Assembly: GCA_040768445.1 (NCBI GenBank)
Contig: JAXGMV010000001.1
Location: forward strand, 186,001 to 250,000
Length of the DNA stretch: 64,000 bases
From: JAXGMV01 sp040768445
GTDB taxonomy: Bacteria > Chloroflexota > Anaerolineae > Anaerolineales > Anaerolineaceae
Direction: 5' to 3'
This document shows, one piece after another, positions 42,301 to 49,889 of this stretch. The position numbers and the translations under genes are program-made. Each line of letters opens with the position of its first letter. Position 1 is the stretch's first letter. The notes under the pieces were generated by a model. It was not told the origin of the DNA, searched no databases, and saw only the letters and a program-made list of their open reading frames with translations.

Positions 42301-42317
42301 GTATTACAGCTTTTCTT

Positions 42318-43205
42318 CTATAGACCGGTGCGGCGTGGATCAAAGGCGTCACGAACGCCATCACCAAAGAAGTTAAAACCAAGCACCACAGTCAGCACTG
42401 CCAGGCCAGGGAAGGTGGTCAGCCACCAGTTATAGAATTTGTACCGTCCGGCAGAGATCATTGCACCCCACTCAGCCGTTGGCGGCACTGCGCCAAGGCC
42501 GATGAAACTCAGGGCAGCGATATTCAAGATGGCGCTGCCGGCATCGAGCGAGGCCTTCACCAGGATGGGTGCAAAGGTGTTTGGCAAAATGTGACTTAAT
42601 AGGATGCGCTGTCTTTTTACACCCACGACCACTGCTGCGGTTACATATTCATTGTTCTTGACGCTCAATACCTGGCCGCGCATCAAACGTGAATACTCAG
42701 GCCACCACACCAGGATCATGGCTATCACAGCATTTCGGATACTGGGTCCCAGTACAGCGGCAATCGCCAGCGCCAGCACAATCGATGGAAATGCCAGGGT
42801 GATGTCTGCGAACCGCATCACGACCAGGTCAAAGATGCCGCCGACATAACCAGCCGTGGCACCCAGCAGAGACCCAACAGTCATCGCAAACACAATGACA
42901 ATCAAGCCAATTGGCAGGGAAATCCGCGCACCATATACAACCCGGCTAAATACATCCCTTCCAAGCTCATCAGTGCCAAAGTAATGTTCGGCTGAGGGTG
43001 GTTGCAAACGATCGGCAACCGCTTGTTCATAAGGTGTATAAGGAGAAATAACTCCAGCAAAAATGGCAACAACTGCCCAAAAGACGATAATGCTGAGTCC
43101 TCCCATCGCCATTCCATTTTGAAGCAGGGAGCGCAGTCGCCTGGTCCATGGATCTTCAGATTTTAATTTTGTGTTAATAGAGGATGATTTTATCTCTTCT
43201 GACAT
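42318..43205 (-). CDS. Peptide ABC transporter permease, DppC type (pair 3)
   Basis: A 295-residue permease from a lineage distinct from pairs 1 and 2. It begins MSEEIKSSSINTKLKSEDPW, and has a first helix at about 35-57, then YFGTDELGRDVFSRVVYGAR, and the EAA-like loop EYVTAAVVVGVKRQRILLSH. It starts two bases after the dppB stop. It pairs with the permease at 43208 and the lipoprotein at 44311. No ATPase genes follow. Confidence 0.92.
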   Translation of the reverse strand: MSEEIKSSSINTKLKSEDPWTRRLRSLLQNGMAMGGLSIIVFWAVVAIFAGVISPYTPYEQAVADRLQPPSAEHYFGTDELGRDVFSRVVYGARISLPIGLIVIVFAMTVGSLLGATAGYVGGIFDLVVMRFADITLAFPSIVLALAIAAVLGPSIRNAVIAMILVWWPEYSRLMRGQVLSVKNNEYVTAAVVVGVKRQRILLSHILPNTFAPILVKASLDAGSAILNIAALSFIGLGAVPPTAEWGAMISAGRYKFYNWWLTTFPGLAVLTVVLGFNFFGDGVRDAFDPRRTGL

Positions 43206-43207
43206 AT

Positions 43208-44227
43208 TTAAGTCTCTCGTATTCGAGGATCAATTACAGCGTACAGGATATCTACAAATAAATTTACGAACATGTACAGGATTGCAATGATCAATGTAGT
43301 ACCCATCAAGGACGGGTAATCAAGATTAGATGACGATTGCACTGCATACCTGCCAATACCCGGCCAGGCAAAAATCGTTTCGGTCATAATAGCGCCGCTC
43401 ATCAAACCGGCAAAAGCCAGGCCCAGGATAGTGACCAATGGGATGAGGGCATTGCGCAGGGCATGCCGGACAATAATAGTGTATTCTCTCAAACCTTTAG
43501 CCCGGGCAGTACGCACATAATCGGTTGAGAGCGTTTCAAGCAGAGACGAGCGTGTGATTCTCGCCATCAGCGCCAGGGTAAACCATCCCAAGATGATTGA
43601 AGGCAAAACCAGGTGGGACAGGGAACTCCAGAACGCTTCCAAATCACGGGCAATTAATGAATCAACCAGGAAGAAACCGGTGACAGTATCAGGGGCTGTC
43701 AGCCTGGCATCAATTCTACCAACGCCTGGAGCCCACTGCAACTTGTAATAAAAAACATACAACACCAAAAGGCCAGACCAGAAAGGCGGCATAGAAGCGC
43801 CAATCAGGGCAAACACCCTGGTGAAATGATCAATGAATGAGCCGGACTTGATGGCTGATATGATGCCCAATGGAAGCCCAAGCAGCATGGCAAAGATAAA
43901 AGAGCCGATGGCAAGTTCAATGGTTGCGGGAATATGTTGCCTCAAGTCATCGGTGACAGCGTTCTTTGTTTTAAAAGAAGTTCCAAGGTCGCCCTGTACC
44001 AGATTTTTGAGGTAAATAAAATATTGTTCAACAACAGGTTTATCAAGACCCCATCGTTCAGTGGCAGCAGCCACCGCCCTGGGATCATCCATTGTTTTTT
44101 CAGTGAGAATAACCGCTAATGGGTTGACCGGTACCAGCCTTGTGACAATAAACAGCAGCATGGTAATGCCGATAATCATTGGGACAATCAGTAACAACCG
44201 GCGTATCAGGTGAGAAAAAATACTCAT
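43208..44227 (-). CDS. Peptide ABC transporter permease, DppB type (pair 3)
   Basis: A 339-residue permease, longer than the 308-residue DppB copies because of an extra extracytoplasmic segment (GVGRIDARLTAPDTVTGFFL, about residues 177-196). Helix 1 is in RRLLLIVPMIIGITMLLFIV and the EAA loop in DYVRTARAKGLREYTIIVRH. AGGAG lies eight bases before the ATG. The substrate is likely a peptide or related solute presented by the upstream lipoprotein. Confidence 0.92.
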   Translation of the reverse strand: MSIFSHLIRRLLLIVPMIIGITMLLFIVTRLVPVNPLAVILTEKTMDDPRAVAAATERWGLDKPVVEQYFIYLKNLVQGDLGTSFKTKNAVTDDLRQHIPATIELAIGSFIFAMLLGLPLGIISAIKSGSFIDHFTRVFALIGASMPPFWSGLLVLYVFYYKLQWAPGVGRIDARLTAPDTVTGFFLVDSLIARDLEAFWSSLSHLVLPSIILGWFTLALMARITRSSLLETLSTDYVRTARAKGLREYTIIVRHALRNALIPLVTILGLAFAGLMSGAIMTETIFAWPGIGRYAVQSSSNLDYPSLMGTTLIIAILYMFVNLFVDILYAVIDPRIRET

Positions 44228-44267
44228 GCAGAGCTCCTGACAGTGAATCTAAAGATATCAAAAATCA

Positions 44268-44295
44268 AGGGGACAGGCAAAAGCACCTGTCCCCT
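44268..44295 (-). terminator. Hairpin between SBP and permeases (attenuator)
   Basis: A 10-bp stem (AGGGGACAGG 44268-44277 with CCTGTCCCCT 44286-44295), followed on the minus strand by a T-rich tract. It lies between the SBP stop (44311) and the dppB start (44227), the same arrangement as in the plus-strand operon. Confidence 0.6.
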
Positions 44296-44310
44296 GTGGC
44301 ACTAAATAGT

Positions 44311-46011
44311 CTACTCTTTATAGAGCTGTGAGAAATCCATAAACCATGTTGGGTGATAAGCATAACCCTTCAGGTAGGATTGGAAAGCAATAATGCGCTG
44401 CGTTTGATACAGCATTGTGTAAGGCATTTCCTCGATCAAGACATCCTGGAAATCGCTGATGGCCTGCTCGCGATCTGCGCCGTCAGGCAGCAGTTGAATC
44501 TGGGTCGCCAGTGCTGCAGCTTCTGGGCTGTTGAATTGCATACGGAAAGCAATGGAGCGATCCGGGAAACCGTAATAGTCAGTCCACATGGTTGGGTCGA
44601 GGTAGTCGGGTGTCCATCCGCCGAAAGCTGTAGGCAGTTTCTGTGCACGCATCTCGGTCAGGTAAACACTCTGTTCCATCGGGACGAGGGTTACATTGAT
44701 GCCAGCTTCAGCAACGTCAGACTGGATCTTGGCAGCGATGATATCGCGGGTAGCGTTGGTGGCGTAGTAGAGTTCCATGTCAAAGCCATCGGGGTAACCA
44801 GCGGCAGCCAGGAATTCTTTGGATTTCTCCAGGTCACGTCCCCATACTTCGTTCTCATCCACACCCAGGATACCGAGCGGGACGATGCTGGGAGCGCGAA
44901 CGCCGTAGCCATTTAATACAGACATAATCAAACCATCATAATCGATGGCGTGAACAATAGCCTTGCGGGCATTCTTGTCACAGACAATGGCTGCGGTGGC
45001 AGCGCCGGTTTCTGTTACACAGTTGCTGGTGAAGGCCAGGTAGTTGATGTCAAGCGTTTGTCCAATATCGACCACCAGGTCGGGGTTCATTTTTGCCATC
45101 TCGACCAGGTCATAATCAACGCTGTCAATGATATCGGCATCACCGCTCTCGAGCATTTGCAGCTTGGTTGAGGGGTCTTCGACATGCTTGAGAACCACTT
45201 TGCTGAAGAAAGGTGCACCATACAGATGATTGGGGTTGGCTTCGAGGACGATCTCTGACTTCGGTGCCCAGCTGGTCAAAATATATGGGCCGCTACCGGC
45301 AGAATTCTTGTCCAACCATTCTTTGGCAGTGTCAGTCACATCTGCATCTTCAGCATCGGTGCCGCCATGTTCCTTCACCAGGACACTGTCCTGGATACCA
45401 AGGCTGGCATTGGCAGCGCTGGCGAGGAAGTAGGTGTTGGCATCAGTCATGTTAACTTTGACGGTCAATTCATCCACAACTTCGATAGACTCGACCAAAT
45501 CCAGGTTGAAGGACGGTGCGCCCTTGAGATTGATCAAGCGCATCCATGAGAATTTCACATCTTCAGCGGTGATCGGGTTGCCAGAGGCAAACTTCAAGTC
45601 TGGTTTTAGTTTAAATGTGTAGGTCTTGAAGTCTTCTGAAATTTCCCAGCTTTCGGCCAAGCGTGGCACCTTGGTGGTCAGGTCTTCAGGTCGAATGGAT
45701 ACCAGGGTGTCATAGGTGTTGATGTGAATCAACAGGTTGGTAGTTTCACCCGCCCAGCCTGGATCAAGCGTCATGACATCATCCAAGTTGGCAGCCATAA
45801 CCAGCACCTGTTCTTCTGCTGGTGCTGCTGGGGCTTCTGTCGCCGCAGGCGCTTCGGTTGCCGCCGGGGCTTCAGTTGCTGCCGGCGCTTCAGTAGCGGC
45901 AGGCGCTGCTGGTGCTTCAGGTGCAGCAGGTGCTGCGGGCTGGCAGCCCATCAGGCTGGTAACCAGCATGGCACCTAACACTAACATTACAAAAAATCGG
46001 GCTTTTTTCAT
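44311..46011 (-). CDS. Peptide ABC transporter substrate-binding lipoprotein (family 5), second system
   Basis: A 566-residue lipoprotein with a signal ending in MLVTSLMGC (Cys about 23), a TEAPAA-repeat linker to about residue 66, then the SBP_bac_5 domain (DDVMTLDPGWAGETTNLLIH, LAESWEISEDFKTYTFKLKP, FASGNPITAEDVKFSWMR). It resembles the protein at 37257 in layout but not closely in sequence. AAGGAG precedes the ATG. It is first in an operon with dppB and dppC. The linker differs in repeat number from the other copy, as expected for an unstable low-complexity region. Confidence 0.92.
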   Translation of the reverse strand: MKKARFFVMLVLGAMLVTSLMGCQPAAPAAPEAPAAPAATEAPAATEAPAATEAPAATEAPAAPAEEQVLVMAANLDDVMTLDPGWAGETTNLLIHINTYDTLVSIRPEDLTTKVPRLAESWEISEDFKTYTFKLKPDLKFASGNPITAEDVKFSWMRLINLKGAPSFNLDLVESIEVVDELTVKVNMTDANTYFLASAANASLGIQDSVLVKEHGGTDAEDADVTDTAKEWLDKNSAGSGPYILTSWAPKSEIVLEANPNHLYGAPFFSKVVLKHVEDPSTKLQMLESGDADIIDSVDYDLVEMAKMNPDLVVDIGQTLDINYLAFTSNCVTETGAATAAIVCDKNARKAIVHAIDYDGLIMSVLNGYGVRAPSIVPLGILGVDENEVWGRDLEKSKEFLAAAGYPDGFDMELYYATNATRDIIAAKIQSDVAEAGINVTLVPMEQSVYLTEMRAQKLPTAFGGWTPDYLDPTMWTDYYGFPDRSIAFRMQFNSPEAAALATQIQLLPDGADREQAISDFQDVLIEEMPYTMLYQTQRIIAFQSYLKGYAYHPTWFMDFSQLYKE

Positions 46012-46233
46012 ACTCTTCTCCTTACTAGGATTGAAAGGTTTTCAACTAACCGGCAAGTGCCGGCTAATCACAAAAAGAATAATGGGATGGAAATATCTGG
46101 GTTTATAACAGGTCATAATAGTTAATGTTGAAAGAAAATTTATTTCTTGTAATCTGGTAACCTGTAAACGTTAAGATAGTATATCATATTTTACAGCGAT
46201 TTTATCCCATCCTTAGGTAAAAACATTATAACA

Positions 46234-46262
46234 TTGACTTCTGTCAAGGGATAGCGTATAAC
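46234..46262 (+). promoter_or_regulatory. Promoter of the phasin gene
   Basis: TTGACT (46234-46239), a 17-base spacer and TATAAC (46257-46262) predict a start near 46269. The -35 lies within an inverted repeat TTGAC-TTCT-GTCAA (46234-46247). A second TATAAT (46267-46272) follows. The rest of the 308-base gap before the gene is AT-rich without other clear features. Confidence 0.65.
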
Positions 46263-46270
46263 TGAGTATA

Positions 46271-46287
46271 ATAACGCACTGCGTTAT
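46271..46287 (+). promoter_or_regulatory. 17-bp perfect palindrome at the phasin transcription start (candidate PhaR operator)
   Basis: ATAACGCA-C-TGCGTTAT is a perfect inverted repeat just downstream of the -10 box, where a bound repressor would block transcription. The core GCA-N-TGC contains the TGC triplets reported in binding sites of PhaR proteins. The phaR gene lies about 440 bases downstream. Confidence 0.55.
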
Positions 46288-46319
46288 GATACTGATTGTC
46301 AAATATTGGAGGAAGTGAA

Positions 46320-46670
46320 ATGACAAAAGAAACTGTTAACGTAGATGTTGAGCACGAAGAACACCCGACACACCCGCCCTTCAGGCATGCCCGCAAACTG
46401 ATGCTTGCAGCGATCGGCGCTGCCAGCCTGGCGCGTGATGCAATGGAGAAAAAGGTCGATCGTATGGCAGAGCGTGGTGAAGTTGTTGAAAAAGATGCCC
46501 GTCAATTAGTGCGCGAGATGGTGGATAAAAAAGAAAAACTGGCAGAAGAAAAATTTGCCAGTAAAACAAAACCAATGGAAACACAACTGGTTGAGATAAC
46601 CCAGTTAAAAGAGCAAATTGAAGCACTAAAATCTGAAATTGAAGACTTGAAAAAACATGTAGAGTCTTAA
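46320..46670 (+). CDS. Phasin-like coiled-coil protein
   Basis: About 116 residues from ATG 46320, which has GGAGG upstream (an in-frame start at 46296 is less likely). After an acidic/His N-terminus it shows FRHARKLMLAAIGAASLARD, an amphipathic helix like that of PhaF/PhaI-type phasins, followed by heptad-rich helices to the C-terminus (TQLKEQIEALKSEIEDLKKH). Phasins coat polyhydroxyalkanoate granules. The adjoining phaR gene 36 bases downstream supports this assignment. Other coiled-coil functions cannot be excluded, since no PHA synthase gene is in the window. Confidence 0.72.
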   Translation: MTKETVNVDVEHEEHPTHPPFRHARKLMLAAIGAASLARDAMEKKVDRMAERGEVVEKDARQLVREMVDKKEKLAEEKFASKTKPMETQLVEITQLKEQIEALKSEIEDLKKHVES

Positions 46671-46706
46671 TCCATCGATACTGTCCATACAACCCACTCA
46701 AACCAG

Positions 46707-47234
46707 ATGACAACCATTAAACGGTACTCCAACCGTAAGCTGTACAACACTGATACATGCCAGTATGTAACGTTGGAAGAGATTGCCGGCATCCTTAAAG
46801 CGGATGGAGATGTTCGGGTCATTGATCACCGCACTGGTGCAGACCTGACTACGCTCACACTGCTTCAGGTGGTATTGGAACAAGAGCGGCACATCGGTGG
46901 TCTTCTGCCGGCAGTGCTGTTGAAACGCATCATCCAAAGCGGTGACCAGAAAATCCAGATGTTTAAAGAGTCATTGCAATCTATCCGGGTAAGCCACAGG
47001 CAGGTTGATGATGAAATTGGCAAGCGACTACAAGCGCTGGTTTCAGGTGAAAAGATATCTAATGAAGAAGCCGATCGCATACGAGCGCTGTTGATAGAAC
47101 AGATGCCATTCAACATCTCAGAAAGTGAACCATCGGCCGATTATGACTATCAGCTGGCAATTGAACAACTGCATCAAGAGTTAGATTCACTCAGGCAGGA
47201 ACTGCAGGCGATAAAAATACGTACCACCGACTAA
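46707..47234 (+). CDS. phaR: Polyhydroxyalkanoate synthesis regulator PhaR
   Basis: A 175-residue protein. The N-terminal PHB/PHA accumulation DNA-binding domain is clear (IKRYSNRKLYNTDTCQYVTL, then IDHRTGADLTTLTLLQVVLEQE). The C-terminal half is helical and Glu/Gln-rich. PhaR proteins repress phasin genes and are released when they bind nascent PHA granules. It follows the phasin gene and probably shares its promoter, giving autoregulation through the palindrome at 46271-46287. Such a phasin-PhaR pair suggests storage polymer metabolism. Confidence 0.88.
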   Translation: MTTIKRYSNRKLYNTDTCQYVTLEEIAGILKADGDVRVIDHRTGADLTTLTLLQVVLEQERHIGGLLPAVLLKRIIQSGDQKIQMFKESLQSIRVSHRQVDDEIGKRLQALVSGEKISNEEADRIRALLIEQMPFNISESEPSADYDYQLAIEQLHQELDSLRQELQAIKIRTTD

Positions 47235-47390
47235 GCCTAACTCAGCCACATGCGTGGAACTTTTATCGTGACTGGGTGTTAATTAATACACCTGAATTCG
47301 GTATCTATTAGCACATACTGTGTTTAGTTATCTCTGATAATTCTACTTTTTGAAGTATACTCAAAGCCAACACAACTCTTGAGGTGAAAT

Positions 47391-48308
47391 TTGAAAAGAG
47401 CCGTCAGCATCAGCATTGGATCAAAAAAGCGGGACAAGGTTGTTGAGGTAGAAATTCTTGGGCAGCATGTCGCCCTTGAGCGGATTGGTACAGACGGTGA
47501 TATGGAGGCAGCAGCCCGCCTCTATAGCGAACTGGATGGCAAAGTTGACGCCTTCGGTGTGGGAGGAGCCCTGTTAGGCTTCATGATTGACACACAATGG
47601 TACTCGCTTCATTCCATAAAACCCCTTACCCGATTTGTAAAACACACACCCGTAGTCGACGGCACAGGTCTAAAAATGACACTGGAACGCAAAGCTGCCA
47701 GTGTGATTGCGGATTCCAGTATGATCAATCCCAAACCCAAGCGTGCCCTGTTGATCAGCGCTGTTGATCGCTACGGTCTGTCGCGGTCATTCATGGATGC
47801 CGGCTACGAGTACGTCATTGGCGATTTGATGTTCACACTTGGTATTAACATACCAATAAAATCAGATGCGGGACTGAAGAAAGTTGCGCGCACGCTCATT
47901 CCCGTTGCTGGTCGCCTGCCCTTCTCCTGGCTGTACCCAACCGGTGAGAGCCAGAATAAGCGCACACCCAAGTTCACGAAGTATTTTCACTGGGCAGATG
48001 TGATTGCTGGAGACTGCCATTTCATCACAAAGTACATGCCTGATGATATGGAAAACAAGATCATCGTCACCAACACAACCACCGAAGATGACCGGATCCT
48101 CTTCAAAAATGCAGGTATCAAATACCTGATCACCACAACTCCCATGTATGAAGGTCGTTCATTTGGCACCAATGTACTGGAGGCGGGCATTGTCTCCGCA
48201 TTGGGTCTCAAGCAGCCCATTAATTACGCTGCACCCGGAGATTATTTTGAAAAAATGAATGCAGCCCTGGAGCAGTTGAATATCAAACCTAACCTGATGG
48301 AGCTGTAA
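47391..48308 (+). CDS. Conserved protein annotated as quinate 5-dehydrogenase-like in relatives; function unproven
   Basis: A 305-residue protein starting at TTG 47391, six bases after GAGG. The N-terminus KRAVSISIGSKKRDK and the later IGTDGDMEAAARLYSELDG and PVVDGTGLKMTLER segments match a conserved family in Firmicutes and Chloroflexota often labelled quinate 5-dehydrogenase. I see no clear Rossmann GxGxxG, so that label is doubtful. The C-terminal YLITTTPMYEGRSFGTNVLEA suggests a small-molecule-binding fold. It is followed after eight bases by the nucleotidyltransferase gene, with which it likely forms an operon. Confidence 0.6.
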   Translation: MKRAVSISIGSKKRDKVVEVEILGQHVALERIGTDGDMEAAARLYSELDGKVDAFGVGGALLGFMIDTQWYSLHSIKPLTRFVKHTPVVDGTGLKMTLERKAASVIADSSMINPKPKRALLISAVDRYGLSRSFMDAGYEYVIGDLMFTLGINIPIKSDAGLKKVARTLIPVAGRLPFSWLYPTGESQNKRTPKFTKYFHWADVIAGDCHFITKYMPDDMENKIIVTNTTTEDDRILFKNAGIKYLITTTPMYEGRSFGTNVLEAGIVSALGLKQPINYAAPGDYFEKMNAALEQLNIKPNLMEL

Positions 48309-48316
48309 GAGACTTT

Positions 48317-49105
48317 ATGGATGCCATTGTCCTTGCAGGCGGTATTGCAACCGAAAAAGACCCCTTATACACCCTATCACCCGGTGGTTTGAAAGCACTC
48401 ATACCACTCGCTGGCAAGCCCATGATTCAATGGGTGCTTGACGCACTCGATGTAACAGGAGCATTCGCCTCTATTAGTATTATTGGGCTGCCACCATCCA
48501 ACGCCGTGATTTCAAAACCCCATTATCACTTTCTGGAAGACCATGGCGGTATCATCGAAAACATACAGGCAGGCTGTCAGTACCTGGTTGACACACTTCA
48601 CCGCAACCCACAGCAGATGGTGGTGACAGCTTCAGCCGATATACCGGCAGTGCAACCGCAAATGGTCAATTGGCTGGTAGAGCAGACCAAAGGCTCAAAT
48701 CATGACCTGTATTATTGTGTAGTGGAACAGCAGTCAATGGAGAAGCGTTATCCAGGTTCTCGAAGAACTTATGTGCCGTTGAAAGGAATGCGAGTCTGCG
48801 GCGGTGATCTAAATGCTTTGCGCTTGCACGCTGCTCTGCACACCTCACCTTTGACTAAAAAACTGGCTGCTGCCCGCAAGAACATTGTCAAACAGGCATC
48901 CCTGATCGGTATCAACACATTAGCGCTGCTCCTTCTCAGGCAGTTGGATCTGTACGAAGCGGAAAGCAAGATCTCACGACGTTTGGGAATTTCTGGAAAA
49001 GTGCTCTTATGCCCCTATCCCGAGATCGCCATGGATGTGGATAAACCATTTCAATACGAAATCATCATGAAGGATCTGATCACCACCAATGACATCAGGT
49101 TTTGA
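48317..49105 (+). CDS. MobA-like NTP transferase (nucleotidyltransferase)
   Basis: A 262-residue GT-A-like protein. LAGGIATEKDPLYTL-LKALIPLAGKPMIQ contains the nucleotide-binding LAGG and the LIPLAGKPM motif of NTP_transf_3 enzymes; ASADIPAVQPQM has the metal-binding Asp. The members transfer a nucleotide to a sugar phosphate, alcohol phosphate or molybdopterin. The substrate here is unknown. It overlaps the PAP2 gene by 17 bases, suggesting a joint role in a phospholipid or polyprenyl-phosphate headgroup pathway, by inference. Confidence 0.78.
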   Translation: MDAIVLAGGIATEKDPLYTLSPGGLKALIPLAGKPMIQWVLDALDVTGAFASISIIGLPPSNAVISKPHYHFLEDHGGIIENIQAGCQYLVDTLHRNPQQMVVTASADIPAVQPQMVNWLVEQTKGSNHDLYYCVVEQQSMEKRYPGSRRTYVPLKGMRVCGGDLNALRLHAALHTSPLTKKLAAARKNIVKQASLIGINTLALLLLRQLDLYEAESKISRRLGISGKVLLCPYPEIAMDVDKPFQYEIIMKDLITTNDIRF

Positions 49106-49646
49106 GCGCTTTCTGCAGTTGGATAAAAAGATTTCCAATTCACTGCGCCTGACGCCTGGCAGCGGTGCGGGTTGGAAAGCCGCTGTAATCTTTGCACATT
49201 CCGGCGATTCCTGGTTCTGGATGGCGGCTTTGGGAATCACCTGGCTAATTACCAAGGGTTTCTGGCACAACTGGTCAGCATTTGTGGCAGTCTGTATTGT
49301 TATCCAGGCGCTGTTGGTGTTTTCTATCAAGTTCGTCTTCAAACGCAGCCGACCACCAGGTGAATGGGGCGGTATTTACCGCAACACAGATCCGCACTCA
49401 TTTCCATCAGGTCATGCTACCCGCGCAGTTTTACTGGTTACTCTGGCATGGCTGCTTGGTCCAACCTGGCTGGCTGTCATTCTGACCATTTGGGCGCCGC
49501 TTGTCTCCCTATCAAGGGTCATGACCGGTGTGCATTATTTATTCGACATCCTGGCCGGGATGATCTTGGGCTTTGTTACTGCCCTCATTCTCTTTCAATT
49601 AAAGCCGCTCATCATGCAGTTACTTCCCTTTATTTTTCAGGCATAA
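49089..49646 (+). CDS. PAP2-family membrane phosphatase
   Basis: A 185-residue membrane protein with about four or five helices. The three PAP2 motifs are KFVFKRSRPP, HSFPSGHATRAV and SRVMTGVHYLFDILAG, with the nucleophilic His in the last. Such enzymes dephosphorylate phosphatidic acid or undecaprenyl diphosphate at the outer face of the membrane. It overlaps the preceding nucleotidyltransferase gene by 17 bases, indicating coupled translation. Confidence 0.9.
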   Translation: MTSGFERFLQLDKKISNSLRLTPGSGAGWKAAVIFAHSGDSWFWMAALGITWLITKGFWHNWSAFVAVCIVIQALLVFSIKFVFKRSRPPGEWGGIYRNTDPHSFPSGHATRAVLLVTLAWLLGPTWLAVILTIWAPLVSLSRVMTGVHYLFDILAGMILGFVTALILFQLKPLIMQLLPFIFQA

Positions 49647-49691
49647 CTCAGCTTCTTTAAAAATCAATAAAAATCTACGTGCGCAGCATCC

Positions 49692-49720
49692 TTGCAAAAC
49701 ACGCGTGCCTGAAGTATCCT
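49692..49720 (+). promoter_or_regulatory. Possible promoter of the tRNA-Sec gene
   Basis: TTGCAA (49692-49697), a 17-base spacer and TATCCT (49715-49720) match consensus moderately. The predicted start falls at about 49727-49728, the first base of the tRNA. Confidence 0.4.
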
Positions 49721-49727
49721 TAACGAC

Positions 49728-49823
49728 GGGAGTGGATAGGTCCCGGTGGGCTTCTCGGTCTTCAAAACCGGTGGCGGGTCGCGATGCGGGCCGCGGTGGG
49801 TTCGACCCCCACCCATTCCCGCC
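49728..49823 (+). tRNA. selC: Selenocysteine tRNA (anticodon TCA)
   Basis: About 96 bases. The 8-bp acceptor stem GGGAGTGG (49728-49735) pairs CCATTCCC (49813-49820), longer than the usual seven and typical of tRNA-Sec. The T-arm GTGGG-TTCGACC-CCCAC is intact. The anticodon loop CTTCAAA (49760-49766) carries TCA, which reads UGA. A long extra arm of roughly 22 bases (GCGG pairing CCGC with an inner CGC/GCG hairpin) lies before the T-arm. The discriminator is G, followed by CC. It delivers selenocysteine at UGA codons with SelB; selA, selB and selD are not in the window. Confidence 0.93.
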
Positions 49824-49889
49824 TCATTTACCTGTTTATATTTTGCCAACACCAGGTTATAGACGGTAAATTCGGGCAGGAGGTAAGTA

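Noticed and set aside
45737..46108. Ala/Gly/Ser-rich ORFs antisense to the lipoprotein linkers (also 37241-37429)
   Set aside because: They are reverse readings of the TEAPAA-type low-complexity linkers of the two substrate-binding proteins.
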